NCBI GenBank assembly: GCA_035533255.1
Contig: DATLUE010000010.1
Location: 1 to 15,846 of the forward strand
Direction of reading: 5' to 3'
DNA from: CAIKMD01 sp035533255
Lineage (GTDB): Bacteria > Pseudomonadota > Alphaproteobacteria > ATCC43930 > CGMCC-115725
DNA length: 15,846 nucleotides
Shown here in pieces: positions 7,848 to 14,634 of the stretch. A model generated the notes under the pieces. The model ran no database searches, was not told the DNA's origin, and saw nothing but the letters and a program-made list of their open reading frames with translations. Made by a program: the position numbers and the translations under genes. Every line of letters begins with the position of its first letter. Within the stretch, counting starts at the first letter, position 1.

Positions 7848-8783
7848 CTATTTCGCGCCCGCCATGGCGCCGCGCGCTTGCGCATGGGCGCTTTCGCGCG
7901 CGCGCTGCGCCTCGATATCGGCGAGCATCGGCAGCTCGATCACGTAGAACATGCCGCCGGTCTTGGTCGCGATCTCGCCGACCTCGGCGCCATTCTGAAT
8001 GAACATATAGGTGCCGACATCCTTGGTCTTGCCGCCGAGCCAGGTCTTGCCGCCGTACTCGATCGAGCCTTCGATCACATAGCGGATCTCGGCATCCTCC
8101 TCGCGCCGCGCCGGAATCTTCGCGCCCGGCGCAAGCCGCGTCAGGCGAATACCCGAGCCGCCGAAGGTGCCGAGCCGTTTATGCTCGACGCCGTCGAGCC
8201 GGCGATCGCCGATCCAGGGATGGCCCTCCGGCTTCATCACGATCGGCTTCTCGAACCGGCCCTCGGGGAACTCGACCTTCTTGCCCGAGACGTATTCGGT
8301 CAATGCGAGATGCGAATCCTTGTTGATCTTGCCGCCGTTCGGCAACATCTTGGTATAGATTCCGTTCTTGAAAATCGCGCCTTCGGCGATCATTGCCTTC
8401 CTCGCGTCGCGCAGTTGCTGGTGGGTGAGGTAGGGAATGCCGGTCAGGCCCTGGAATTGGAGGCCGAGGCCGGTGCATTCCTCCTCCTGCATCTGCGGTC
8501 CGTAAAAGACGCCCTCGGGATAGAAGCCGACCTCGCCGGCTTCGAGGAAGCCGTCGTCGATCATGCGCCGGCCGGTCAGGTTGAAGCGATACTGATCGAA
8601 AATGTGCTTGTGACGCGGCGTTCCATAGCCCTTGTCATAGCGGCGCCAACTGAACTCCAAGATGATTCCGGGGACTCCCGTATCGAGCGGAAACGCCTTG
8701 CCGCCGCTGCTGCCTTCGCGGCCGAAGCCGGGCGTTTCGTAGAGTTCGAGATCCGCAATGCTCACGATCGTGACGCGTTTCAT
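7848..8783 (-). CDS. Bicupin-fold protein of unknown function
   Basis: This 311-residue cytoplasmic protein has two cupin-like halves. The first half has GTPRHKHIFDQYRFNLTG at residues 54-71, with H58, H60 and Q64 in cupin motif-1 positions, and GEVGFYPEGVFYGPQ at 83-97 as motif 2. The second half has PGAKIPARREEDAEIRYVIEGS at 219-240, where arginines and glutamates stand in place of the motif-1 histidines, and DVGTYMFIQNGAEVGEI afterwards. Only the first half is therefore likely to bind metal. Bicupins include ring-cleaving dioxygenases such as gentisate dioxygenase, but also isomerases and oxalate enzymes; I cannot place this one. GGAGGAG seven bases before the ATG fixes the start. It heads a two-gene unit with a binding protein. 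Confidence 0.7.
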   Translation of the reverse strand: MKRVTIVSIADLELYETPGFGREGSSGGKAFPLDTGVPGIILEFSWRRYDKGYGTPRHKHIFDQYRFNLTGRRMIDDGFLEAGEVGFYPEGVFYGPQMQEEECTGLGLQFQGLTGIPYLTHQQLRDARKAMIAEGAIFKNGIYTKMLPNGGKINKDSHLALTEYVSGKKVEFPEGRFEKPIVMKPEGHPWIGDRRLDGVEHKRLGTFGGSGIRLTRLAPGAKIPARREEDAEIRYVIEGSIEYGGKTWLGGKTKDVGTYMFIQNGAEVGEIATKTGGMFYVIELPMLADIEAQRARESAHAQARGAMAGAK

Positions 8784-9195
8784 CGGTTGCTCCTCCTTGG
8801 TTCATGCCGCTCGCCGCCGAAGACCATAGCGAGCCTATCCAAGTTCCGTCCGTTCGACCATATCGATCTCGCTCCCGGTTTAGGTTGCGAGCCCCGGATT
8901 CCGGCACTGCCACGCTCGCCGCCGCCGATAGCGGTCGCGGCGCCGATCTCCGACGGCATCCTGAAAGCTCGCCCACGTCAACTCGGTGCTCCCTTCTGCC
9001 AACTTCGGCGGGTTGTTCGAGAAAATCACGCCGAACGCATTTTGTCGCGCTCCTCACGGGTGCCTTGCCGTGGCGAGGCTTTTCGCGTACCGCCGAGCGA
9101 AGAACCGCGATGAATATTTGCTCGCTGGTATAGCGCACCGCGTCGGCCTGCCTTAGATTGGGTTTCGACAAGCAATCATGATGATCCGGTGAATT
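8784..9195. other. Divergent intergenic region, no gene supported
   Basis: These 412 bases separate the minus-strand cupin gene from the plus-strand MarR regulator and should carry both promoters. Open frames cross it on both strands, but their products are arginine- and serine-rich with no recognisable motif and no ribosome site. I found no good copy of the 12-bp dyad seen elsewhere. A short symmetric ATCATGAT lies at about 9175-9182, near the regulator start, and could be a weak operator. Decayed coding sequence cannot be excluded. Confidence 0.45.
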
Positions 9196-9711
9196 TTGCT
9201 GAATTCGACGGCCCGCGCCTCCCGCCGCAAGACCGCTAGCATTCCCATCCCGCTCATGAGCGTCGCGCTGCCGATGCAGTTGCTGCGCGCGCGCGAGGCG
9301 TTAATGCGGCGCTTTCGTCCTTATATGCGCGAGCTCGGCGTGACCGATCAGCAAGGTCGGATCCTCAGAGCACTCGCCGAGGTCGAGTGGATCGACATGC
9401 TCGAGCTTTCGACGCGTTGCTGCATCCATCCGGCAAGCTTGTCGCGGATTATCCCCCGCCTCACCGAACGGCGATTGGTGCGACGACGCCAAGACACCGC
9501 GGACGCCCGGCGGATCATGGTTTCGTTGACAAGCAAAGGCGGGGCGCTGCAGAAGCGCTTCGCACTGCGCGCAGAGCAAATCTACGGGGAGCTCGCGGAC
9601 GAGATCGGGCCATCGAATTTCGATGAGCTTCATCGCTGTCTGAAAGTAATGATCGACGCTTTGGGCGGTCCGGAAGCGACGGTTCCGTCCGACGACGTAT
9701 CAAATCCCTGA
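9196..9711 (+). CDS. MarR-family regulator, HpaR-like
   Basis: This 171-residue winged-helix transcription factor reads LPMQLLRAREALMRRFRPYMRELGVTDQQGRILRALAE from residue 25, very like HpaR/HpcR regulators of homoprotocatechuate-type aromatic degradation. The recognition helix region is LSTRCCIHPASLSRIIPRLTERRLVRR (71-97), and the wing is DTADARRIMVSLTSKG (100-115). Such regulators are usually repressors released by an aromatic ligand. The start is uncertain: a TTG at 9196 gives 171 residues, while an ATG at 9256 gives a 151-residue protein closer to the usual family length. Neither has a good ribosome site. It is divergent from the cupin gene and upstream of the second dienelactone hydrolase. 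It is the only regulator in the window and the natural candidate for the shared dyads. Confidence 0.87.
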   Translation: MLNSTARASRRKTASIPIPLMSVALPMQLLRAREALMRRFRPYMRELGVTDQQGRILRALAEVEWIDMLELSTRCCIHPASLSRIIPRLTERRLVRRRQDTADARRIMVSLTSKGGALQKRFALRAEQIYGELADEIGPSNFDELHRCLKVMIDALGGPEATVPSDDVSNP

Positions 9712-9826
9712 TTGCGCGGCGATTGGCCGAACGCCGCCCGCAAGGGACCGCCGATAGCCACGCAAACACGGTAGCGCCCCATTGGAGCCGCTGTCGGCCT
9801 CGCCTTGCGCCGGGCGGCCGCTGTCA

Positions 9827-9838
9827 TTAACATATCAA
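9827..9838. promoter_or_regulatory. Operator candidate 4 upstream of the second dienelactone hydrolase
   Basis: The bases TTAACATATCAA match TTAACATGTTAA at 10 of 12 positions, with the left half TTAACAT perfect. The site is 26 bases before the ATG at 9864. It is an isolated AT-rich island in GC-rich sequence. No clear -10 hexamer abuts it, unlike sites 1 to 3, so this is the weakest of the set. Confidence 0.4.
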
Positions 9839-9863
9839 GCAAATGCGGCAAGGTCGGGGCCCG

Positions 9864-10574
9864 ATGTTCACCACCGAAGTCATGCTCGATGTCGGCGGCA
9901 GCCGGATGGCGGTCGCAATGGCCAGTCCCGATAGCGCCGGGCCCCACCCCGCGATCCTGGTCGCGCATCACCGCGGCGGGGTCGATGACTTCACGCGCTA
10001 TGTGCTGATCCGCCTCGCCGAGATCGGCCTCGTGGCGGCGTCGCCGAATTTCTATCATCGCCGCCCGCGCGACGAGGATCCCATCGCCGCGATGAAGCAT
10101 CTGAAAGACGCCGAGCTCGTCGCTGACATCGACGAAGCGATCAGGCACCTGGTATCGATGCCCAGCGTGCGCCGGGATCGGGTCGGCACGATCGGGCATT
10201 GCCTGGGGGGACGAACCTCTTATCTCGGACTGGGTTGCAACCCAATCTTCATGGCGGCCGTGTTGCTCTATCACGGCAATATCTTCGAATCGCGCGGCGA
10301 CGGCATGCCGCCGCCGTTCGAGCTGACGAAAAATATCCATTGCCCGATCCTCGGCATTTCCGGCAAGGACGACAAGAATCCCTCGCCCGCCGATGTCGCG
10401 CGGTTATCGGCGGAATTGACGCGTCTCGACATTCGTCACGATTTCGTGGCCTATGATGGAACCGGCCATGCGTTCCAGGATTTTCACGCCGCGACCCAAT
10501 ATCGGTCGGTCGCCGCCGACGACGCATGGACGCGATTGCTCGCCTTCCTGCGTGCCGAGATGTTCCGCGACTAG
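9864..10574 (+). CDS. Dienelactone hydrolase family protein, second paralog
   Basis: This 236-residue alpha/beta hydrolase of the same family as the gene at 5180 has C113 in GHCLGG, D170 in GKDDKNP and H202 in GTGHAF. The glutamate motif region reads AHHRGG at 35-40, so the AHHxxG feature is shared by both paralogs while the classical QE is absent here. The ATG at 9864 is preferred over one at 9843 because it aligns with the paralog start and leaves the operator candidate outside the gene. No strong ribosome site is seen. It lies 152 bases after the MarR gene and may have its own promoter. The substrate is unknown; a lactone or ester made by the cluster's oxygenases is a reasonable guess. Confidence 0.84.
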   Translation: MFTTEVMLDVGGSRMAVAMASPDSAGPHPAILVAHHRGGVDDFTRYVLIRLAEIGLVAASPNFYHRRPRDEDPIAAMKHLKDAELVADIDEAIRHLVSMPSVRRDRVGTIGHCLGGRTSYLGLGCNPIFMAAVLLYHGNIFESRGDGMPPPFELTKNIHCPILGISGKDDKNPSPADVARLSAELTRLDIRHDFVAYDGTGHAFQDFHAATQYRSVAADDAWTRLLAFLRAEMFRD

Positions 10575-10699
10575 ACCGGATCGGTCCATGTCGACATCGC
10601 GCACAGCAGCCGATCAAGATCGCTCGCTTCGACATCGTCGTCGACGATGACGAGAACGCGACCCATGTCCAACTTGCATGCCGCGGCGATAACGGGCAT
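10571..10699 (-). pseudogene. Remnant of a UbiD-family decarboxylase C-terminal part
   Basis: Read on the minus strand, this stretch encodes 42 residues whose core is RVLVIVDDDVEASDLDRLL followed by CAMSTWTDP. That follows, in order and spacing, the UbiD pattern VVVDDDxDxxxLDxVLWAxxTRxDP of the C-terminal half of this prenyl-FMN decarboxylase family. The frame ends at TAG in a CTAG that also holds the stop of the plus-strand hydrolase. Upstream, the region is taken over by the isochorismatase-fold gene. A full UbiD is close to 500 residues, so more than 90 percent is gone. A small functional gene is unlikely. The match rests on about 25 residues read by eye. Confidence 0.5.
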
Positions 10700-10758
10700 T
10701 CTTCCCATTGCCAATGAAGCGGATCGACCGAAAACGGCCCGCAATAGGGAAGGAAGCT

Positions 10759-11406
10759 ATGAATCCGCAGAGCAAATTCTCGTCGCGGCTGCTAGCCGTC
10801 ATCGCCGTGTGCATCGCCGCCGGCGCGGCGCCCGCTTTCGCCAAGACCATCATTGACGAATGGACATCGGTCCAGGCGCCGCCGCCGCCGAAGCTCGACC
10901 AGATCACGGTCGATCCCAAGACCACGGCCTTGCTGGTGCTCGATCTGGTGAAGCAAACCTGCAACCAGCAGGCCAGGCCTCGCTGCCTCGCTTCGCTGCC
11001 GCAAGTGGCGAAGCTCATCAAGGGAGCGCGCGACAGCAAGACCTTTGTCGTTTATAGCGTCATCCCCGGACCGGCGACGATCGCCGACACGCTGCCGAGC
11101 GTAAAGCCCAATGGCAGCGAGCCGGTGGTCAAAGCCGGTCCCGATAAATTCATCGGCACGGATCTCGAAAAAATCCTGAAGGACAAGGGCATCGCCACCG
11201 TCATCGTGGTCGGCACCACGGCGCAAGGCGCGGTGCTCTACACGGCAAGCCACGCCGCGCTAATCGGCTTCAACGTGATCGTTCCGGTCGACGGCATGTC
11301 GGCGGATACCCCCTATGCCGAGCAATACGTCGCTTGGAACATGGTTAATGCCCCGGTGGTGTCGGCAAAGGTGAAGCTCACGGCGATCGACATGCTGAAA
11401 TTTTAG
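10759..11406 (+). CDS. Exported isochorismatase-fold protein lacking the catalytic cysteine
   Basis: This 215-residue protein has a signal peptide (hydrophobic 11-24, cleavage after AFA at 28) and a cysteine-hydrolase/isochorismatase fold. ALLVLDLVKQTC (57-68) supplies the family aspartate D62 and VVKAGPDKFIGTDL (123-136) supplies K125. The usual GVxTxxCVxxTA nucleophile motif is GTTAQGAVLYTA at 152-163, with A158 where cysteine is expected. VIVPVDGMSADTPYAEQY follows the usual C-terminal pattern. The start is set by GGAAGG shortly before the ATG. Two cysteines (C68, C76) lie elsewhere. Isochorismatase-fold enzymes are normally cytoplasmic, so export plus loss of the nucleophile points to a binding or non-hydrolytic role, or to a different active site. 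It leads a plus-strand run with the DoxX gene 35 bases on. Confidence 0.78.
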   Translation: MNPQSKFSSRLLAVIAVCIAAGAAPAFAKTIIDEWTSVQAPPPPKLDQITVDPKTTALLVLDLVKQTCNQQARPRCLASLPQVAKLIKGARDSKTFVVYSVIPGPATIADTLPSVKPNGSEPVVKAGPDKFIGTDLEKILKDKGIATVIVVGTTAQGAVLYTASHAALIGFNVIVPVDGMSADTPYAEQYVAWNMVNAPVVSAKVKLTAIDMLKF

Positions 11407-11441
11407 GACGCGGCGACGATCCGCAGGATAAGGATGGCGCG

Positions 11442-11900
11442 ATGGCCGACGAGATCGATGGTCGCAGCCGGCTCTATTTTCCCAATCTCGCACGGTTTTA
11501 CGCGATCGCGGTGCCGCTTGGGTATGTGGTGATGCGCGTATGCCTCGGCCTCGTCCTGGTGCCGCATGGCATGGGCAAGCTCTTCGGTACGGATATTCCA
11601 CACACGGCGCAGAACTTCGTGAAGCTGGGCTGGCCCGCCCCGCTCGCCTGGGCGTGGCTGGTCGGCTGCATCGAGTTCTTCGGCGGGCTCATGCTCGCTT
11701 TGGGACTCTTCACCCGCATCGTCGCGGCGATGATCGCGATCGAGATGGCGGTGATCTCGTTCCTGGTGTTGTGGCCGGCTTGGGGCTGGGCGCACCACGG
11801 TATGGAATACGCCTTCATGATGGGGGTTTTCGCCTTTGGCATGGCGCTGCGCGGCGGCGGGGCTTATTCGCTCGATCGATGGCTGGGCAAGGAGGTCTGA
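11442..11900 (+). CDS. DoxX-family membrane protein
   Basis: This 152-residue inner-membrane protein has four predicted membrane segments, near residues 22-43, 68-88, 90-110 and 121-137. RVCLGLVLVPHGMGKLFG, GCIEFFGGLMLALGLFTR and the AxxIAIEMA stretch are typical of DoxX. AAGGA seven bases before the ATG supports the start. DoxX proteins are poorly defined: relatives form part of thiosulfate:quinone oxidoreductase, and others partner periplasmic oxidoreductases. Here it lies between an exported isochorismatase-fold gene and a Tat-exported dehydrogenase pair, which fits a membrane partner for one of them. Confidence 0.88.
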   Translation: MADEIDGRSRLYFPNLARFYAIAVPLGYVVMRVCLGLVLVPHGMGKLFGTDIPHTAQNFVKLGWPAPLAWAWLVGCIEFFGGLMLALGLFTRIVAAMIAIEMAVISFLVLWPAWGWAHHGMEYAFMMGVFAFGMALRGGGAYSLDRWLGKEV

Positions 11901-12025
11901 GCTCGCCTCACACCCGGCGCCAGCACCGTTTCGGATCGCATGCCATTCAGAGCGAACGGGCGAGGTCTATACGAGCACATTGCAGCCGTTCAAGGATTGC
12001 TCGGATATCAGACGGGGAGGAACCC

Positions 12026-12718
12026 ATGACGAAGCATGACGAAGCACGCCGTACCTTCCTCAAGGGCGCCGCGGCAAGCGCGGGCGCGGTAGCGGGCGCG
12101 GCGTTCCTGCCCGAGGCACGGGCGCAAGGCAACCCGGAGCAGAAGATGCATGGGCCCATTGCTCATGCCGAGCAGGGCTCGATCAGCGGCGGCGCCGGCC
12201 AGCACGCCTTCTTCAACGACAATGACGCGATGACGATCGCGGCCTTGACGGAGCGAATCATGCCGGACGCGCCCGGCAAGCCCGGCGCGCGCGCGGCCGG
12301 CGTTCCGAACTACATCGATCTCGCGCTCGCCGGTGCCTACAAAGACCAGCAGGATTTCTACCGCCGCGGCCTCGCACAGCTCGATGCGCATTGCCACGCG
12401 ACATACAAGCGGTCCTTCGCCGCGCTTACCGCGGCGCAGCAGGACGAGGTCGTGGCTGCGCTCGCAACCGGCAAGGCGGATGGATTCGCCTGGCCCACGG
12501 CGCAGGCGTTCTTCAGCACCGTCCGCACGCACACGATGGAGGGCATGTTCGCCGACCCGGTCTACGGCGGCAATCGCGACTTCGCAGGCTGGCAACTCGC
12601 GGGCTTTCCCGGCGCGCAAATGCAGTACACCGAGGCGGATTTGAAGAGCAGCAAGGCGTTCACGCGCCTGCCCATCACCGGACTCGAAGCGCAAGCCAAA
12701 TCGCAACGGAGGATTTGA
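12026..12718 (+). CDS. Gluconate 2-dehydrogenase subunit 3-like protein with Tat signal
   Basis: This 230-residue protein begins with a twin-arginine signal, RRTFLKGAAASAGAVAGAAFLPEARA at residues 8-33. The mature part has NDAMTIAALTERIMPD and, later, AQAFFSTVRTHTMEGMFADPVYGGNRDFAGWQLAGFPG, the signature end of the gluconate 2-dehydrogenase subunit 3 family. The family is the small gamma subunit that escorts a signal-less GMC flavoprotein through the Tat system. GGGGAGG five bases before the ATG fixes the start. The flavoprotein gene begins three bases after the stop, so they are cotranslated. A 125-base gap before it could hold a separate promoter. Confidence 0.9.
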   Translation: MTKHDEARRTFLKGAAASAGAVAGAAFLPEARAQGNPEQKMHGPIAHAEQGSISGGAGQHAFFNDNDAMTIAALTERIMPDAPGKPGARAAGVPNYIDLALAGAYKDQQDFYRRGLAQLDAHCHATYKRSFAALTAAQQDEVVAALATGKADGFAWPTAQAFFSTVRTHTMEGMFADPVYGGNRDFAGWQLAGFPGAQMQYTEADLKSSKAFTRLPITGLEAQAKSQRRI

Positions 12719-12721
12719 GTC

Positions 12722-14443
12722 ATGGCGACCGAAAAAGCCGATGTCGTGATCGTCGGAGTCGGCGCCGCCGGCGGCATTCTCGCGGCCGAGCTCGGCAAGG
12801 CCGGGATGAAAGTCATCGGCCTCGAGCGCGGGCCGCGGCTGCAGACGGTCGACTTCGAGCCGCAAGACGAGCTGCGCTTCTTCGAGCGCATGGATCTGCG
12901 GCCCGATCCGAAGCGCCAGCCGGTGACTTGGCGTCCCAACGCCAAGGCGCGCGCCCATCCGCTCGGCCAGCTCAATTACGGCAACCAGGCGGGCGGCGGA
13001 ACCGTGCATTACGGGGCGCTGTCCTGGCGCATGCACGAGGACGATTTCCGCGTCCGCTCGCACACGATCGAGCGTTACGGCGCCGCCGCCATACCCCAGG
13101 ATTCATCGCTCGCCGACTGGCCGGTCAGCTATGCCGATCTCGAGCCGTTCTACGACCAGGCCGAATACGAGATTGGCGTCTCGGGCAAGGCAGGCAATTT
13201 GCAGGGCCGCAAGATCGCGGGCGGCAACGTCCTCGAGGCGCCGCGCCGCCGCGACTATCCGATGCCGGCGCTCATGGTCGATCAGTCGGGCATGTTGTTC
13301 GCGGCGGCATCGCAAAAGCTCGGCCACCACCCGTTCTCCTCGCCGCACGCGATCGCCTCGATCCCTTATAAAGGCCGGCCAGGCTGCACTTATTGCGGCT
13401 TCTGCCAGAGCTTCGGCTGCCACGTCGCGGCAAAGGGGAGCATTCTCGTCACCAAGCTGCCCGAGGCGGACGCGACCGGCAATTTCAAGCTCATTACCGG
13501 CGCCATGTGCTCCCGCGTGCTGAGCGACAACAGCGGCAAAGCGACGGGCGTCGCCTATTGGGGCCCGGACGGCTCCGACAACACGATCGAGGCGGATATC
13601 GTGATCCTCTCGACTTTCATCTACGACAACACCCGCCTTTTGCTGCTGTCGAAGACGGAGAAATTCCCCACCGGGCTCGCCAATTCGAGCGGCGAGGTCG
13701 GCAAGGGCCTGATGGCGCACATCATGGGCAACGTGTTCGCCGGCTTCGACGACCGGCACATCAACAGCTACATGGCGCCCTCGGCACAGAAACACTCGAT
13801 CGACGATTTCAACGCCGACAATTTCGACCACAAGGACCTGAAATTCATCCGCGGCGCGCAGATCTCGATGGGAACAGCAAATCTCCAAGGCGGGCCGATC
13901 GGCTTCTCCACCATCAATCCGCCGCCGGGCATGAAGAACTGGGGCGCGGAGTATCGCGATTTCGTCGCCACCTACTTCACACGCCACGGGGCGATGGTCG
14001 CGCAGACCGAGAACCTGCCCTACCCGGACCAGACGATCGACCTCGACCCCAATGTCCGCGATGCCTGGGGCTTGCCGGCGCCTCGCCTGACCTATGATTG
14101 GCGTCGGCCCGCCGAGCAGGCGCGCATCGAATTCATGCTGGCGAAGATGGAGGAGATCGGCCACGCGATGGGCGCCACGAAAGTATGGCGCGGGTTCCTC
14201 AGTCCCGGCATTCCGGGCGCACACCACGAAGGCGGGACGCGCATGGGAAGCGACCCCAAGACCTCGGTCGTCAATCGCTACGGCCAGAGCTGGGACGTGC
14301 CGAACCTCTTCGTCATCGGCAGCTCGACCTTCCCGACGATGGGGGCCGGCTTCAATCCGACGCTCACGATCCAAGCGCTTGCCTTCATGAGTGCCGACGC
14401 GATCGTGAGCCGCTACCGCAAGAGTCCCGGGCCGTTGATCTGA
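12722..14443 (+). CDS. GMC-family FAD dehydrogenase, large subunit with Cys-rich motif
   Basis: This 573-residue flavoprotein is of the gluconate 2-dehydrogenase/FAD-glucose dehydrogenase branch of GMC oxidoreductases. The FAD fold is GVGAAGG at 12-18 with E35 for the ribose, and NYGNQAGGGTVHYGALSWR lies at 85-103. The C-terminal catalytic part has GAHHEGGTRMG at 499-509 and GFNPTLTIQALA at 543-554. A cluster CTYCGFCQSFGC at 222-233 (C222, C225, C228, C233) could bind an iron-sulfur centre as in FAD-dependent sugar dehydrogenases. It has no signal peptide, so it would be exported folded with its Tat-tagged neighbour. The usual cytochrome c subunit is missing: the next gene is unrelated. The sugar or alcohol substrate is not evident. 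Confidence 0.9.
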   Translation: MATEKADVVIVGVGAAGGILAAELGKAGMKVIGLERGPRLQTVDFEPQDELRFFERMDLRPDPKRQPVTWRPNAKARAHPLGQLNYGNQAGGGTVHYGALSWRMHEDDFRVRSHTIERYGAAAIPQDSSLADWPVSYADLEPFYDQAEYEIGVSGKAGNLQGRKIAGGNVLEAPRRRDYPMPALMVDQSGMLFAAASQKLGHHPFSSPHAIASIPYKGRPGCTYCGFCQSFGCHVAAKGSILVTKLPEADATGNFKLITGAMCSRVLSDNSGKATGVAYWGPDGSDNTIEADIVILSTFIYDNTRLLLLSKTEKFPTGLANSSGEVGKGLMAHIMGNVFAGFDDRHINSYMAPSAQKHSIDDFNADNFDHKDLKFIRGAQISMGTANLQGGPIGFSTINPPPGMKNWGAEYRDFVATYFTRHGAMVAQTENLPYPDQTIDLDPNVRDAWGLPAPRLTYDWRRPAEQARIEFMLAKMEEIGHAMGATKVWRGFLSPGIPGAHHEGGTRMGSDPKTSVVNRYGQSWDVPNLFVIGSSTFPTMGAGFNPTLTIQALAFMSADAIVSRYRKSPGPLI

Positions 14444-14451
14444 TCGTAGGC

Positions 14452-14586
14452 ATGCGGGTGACGATCTTGCCCGATGAGCCTGACACGCTGAAGCGGATCA
14501 TCGCTGCGATGGCGCAGAGGGCGGCCATTGCCGCAGGCCGAGCTTGCCAAGCCGCGCTTCCCGTTGGCTCGCTATCGGCGAGCTGA
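14452..14586 (+). pseudogene. Degenerate N-terminal scrap of an IS66-type transposase (TnpC)
   Basis: The frame from 14452 reads ILPDEPDTLKRIIAAMAQRAA, resembling the LPDDPxxLKxxIxAL opening of IS66-family TnpC. It then loses the pattern. After a frame change, QAELAKPRFPLARYRR follows from about 14537, resembling the coiled-coil segment EAELAKxRxxLARLRR. No zinc-finger, catalytic DDE part or terminal repeat follows before the ClC gene. It is a decayed relic between the dehydrogenase operon and the channel gene. The identification is by eye from about 35 residues. Confidence 0.5.
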
Positions 14587-14602
14587 AGCCGTCCTGCCGA
14601 GC

Positions 14603-14634
14603 TTGCGACATCGTCGTCGCTACGCTGCTATAGT
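14603..14634 (+). promoter_or_regulatory. Sigma-70-type promoter candidate for the ClC gene
   Basis: An extended -10, TGC TATAGT (14626-14634), matches TGnTATAAT in all but one base. Upstream are weak -35 hexamers: TTGCGA at 14603 with a 20-base spacer, or GCGACA at 14605 with an 18-base spacer. It lies 37 bases before the ClC ATG and after the IS66 scrap. Confidence 0.4.

Noticed and set aside
7826..7885. Longer start for the binding protein at 6809-7825, overlapping the cupin gene.
   Set aside because: It adds twenty charged residues before a good signal peptide and gains no ribosome site.
7722..9113. Plus-strand open frame of 463 codons over the cupin gene and the intergenic gap.
   Set aside because: It mirrors the cupin coding strand, and the part beyond it has no domain or ribosome site.
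8635..9171. Minus-strand open frame whose N-terminal part reads RYTSEQIFIAVLR, resembling the opening of an IS3-type OrfA transposase.
   Set aside because: Only about ten residues match, nothing after them follows the OrfA pattern, and the rest is arginine-rich shadow sequence overlapping the cupin gene.
12008..13063. Minus-strand open frame of 351 codons over the dehydrogenase subunit genes.
   Set aside because: It is a reverse-frame shadow of two well-supported genes, with no motif of its own.
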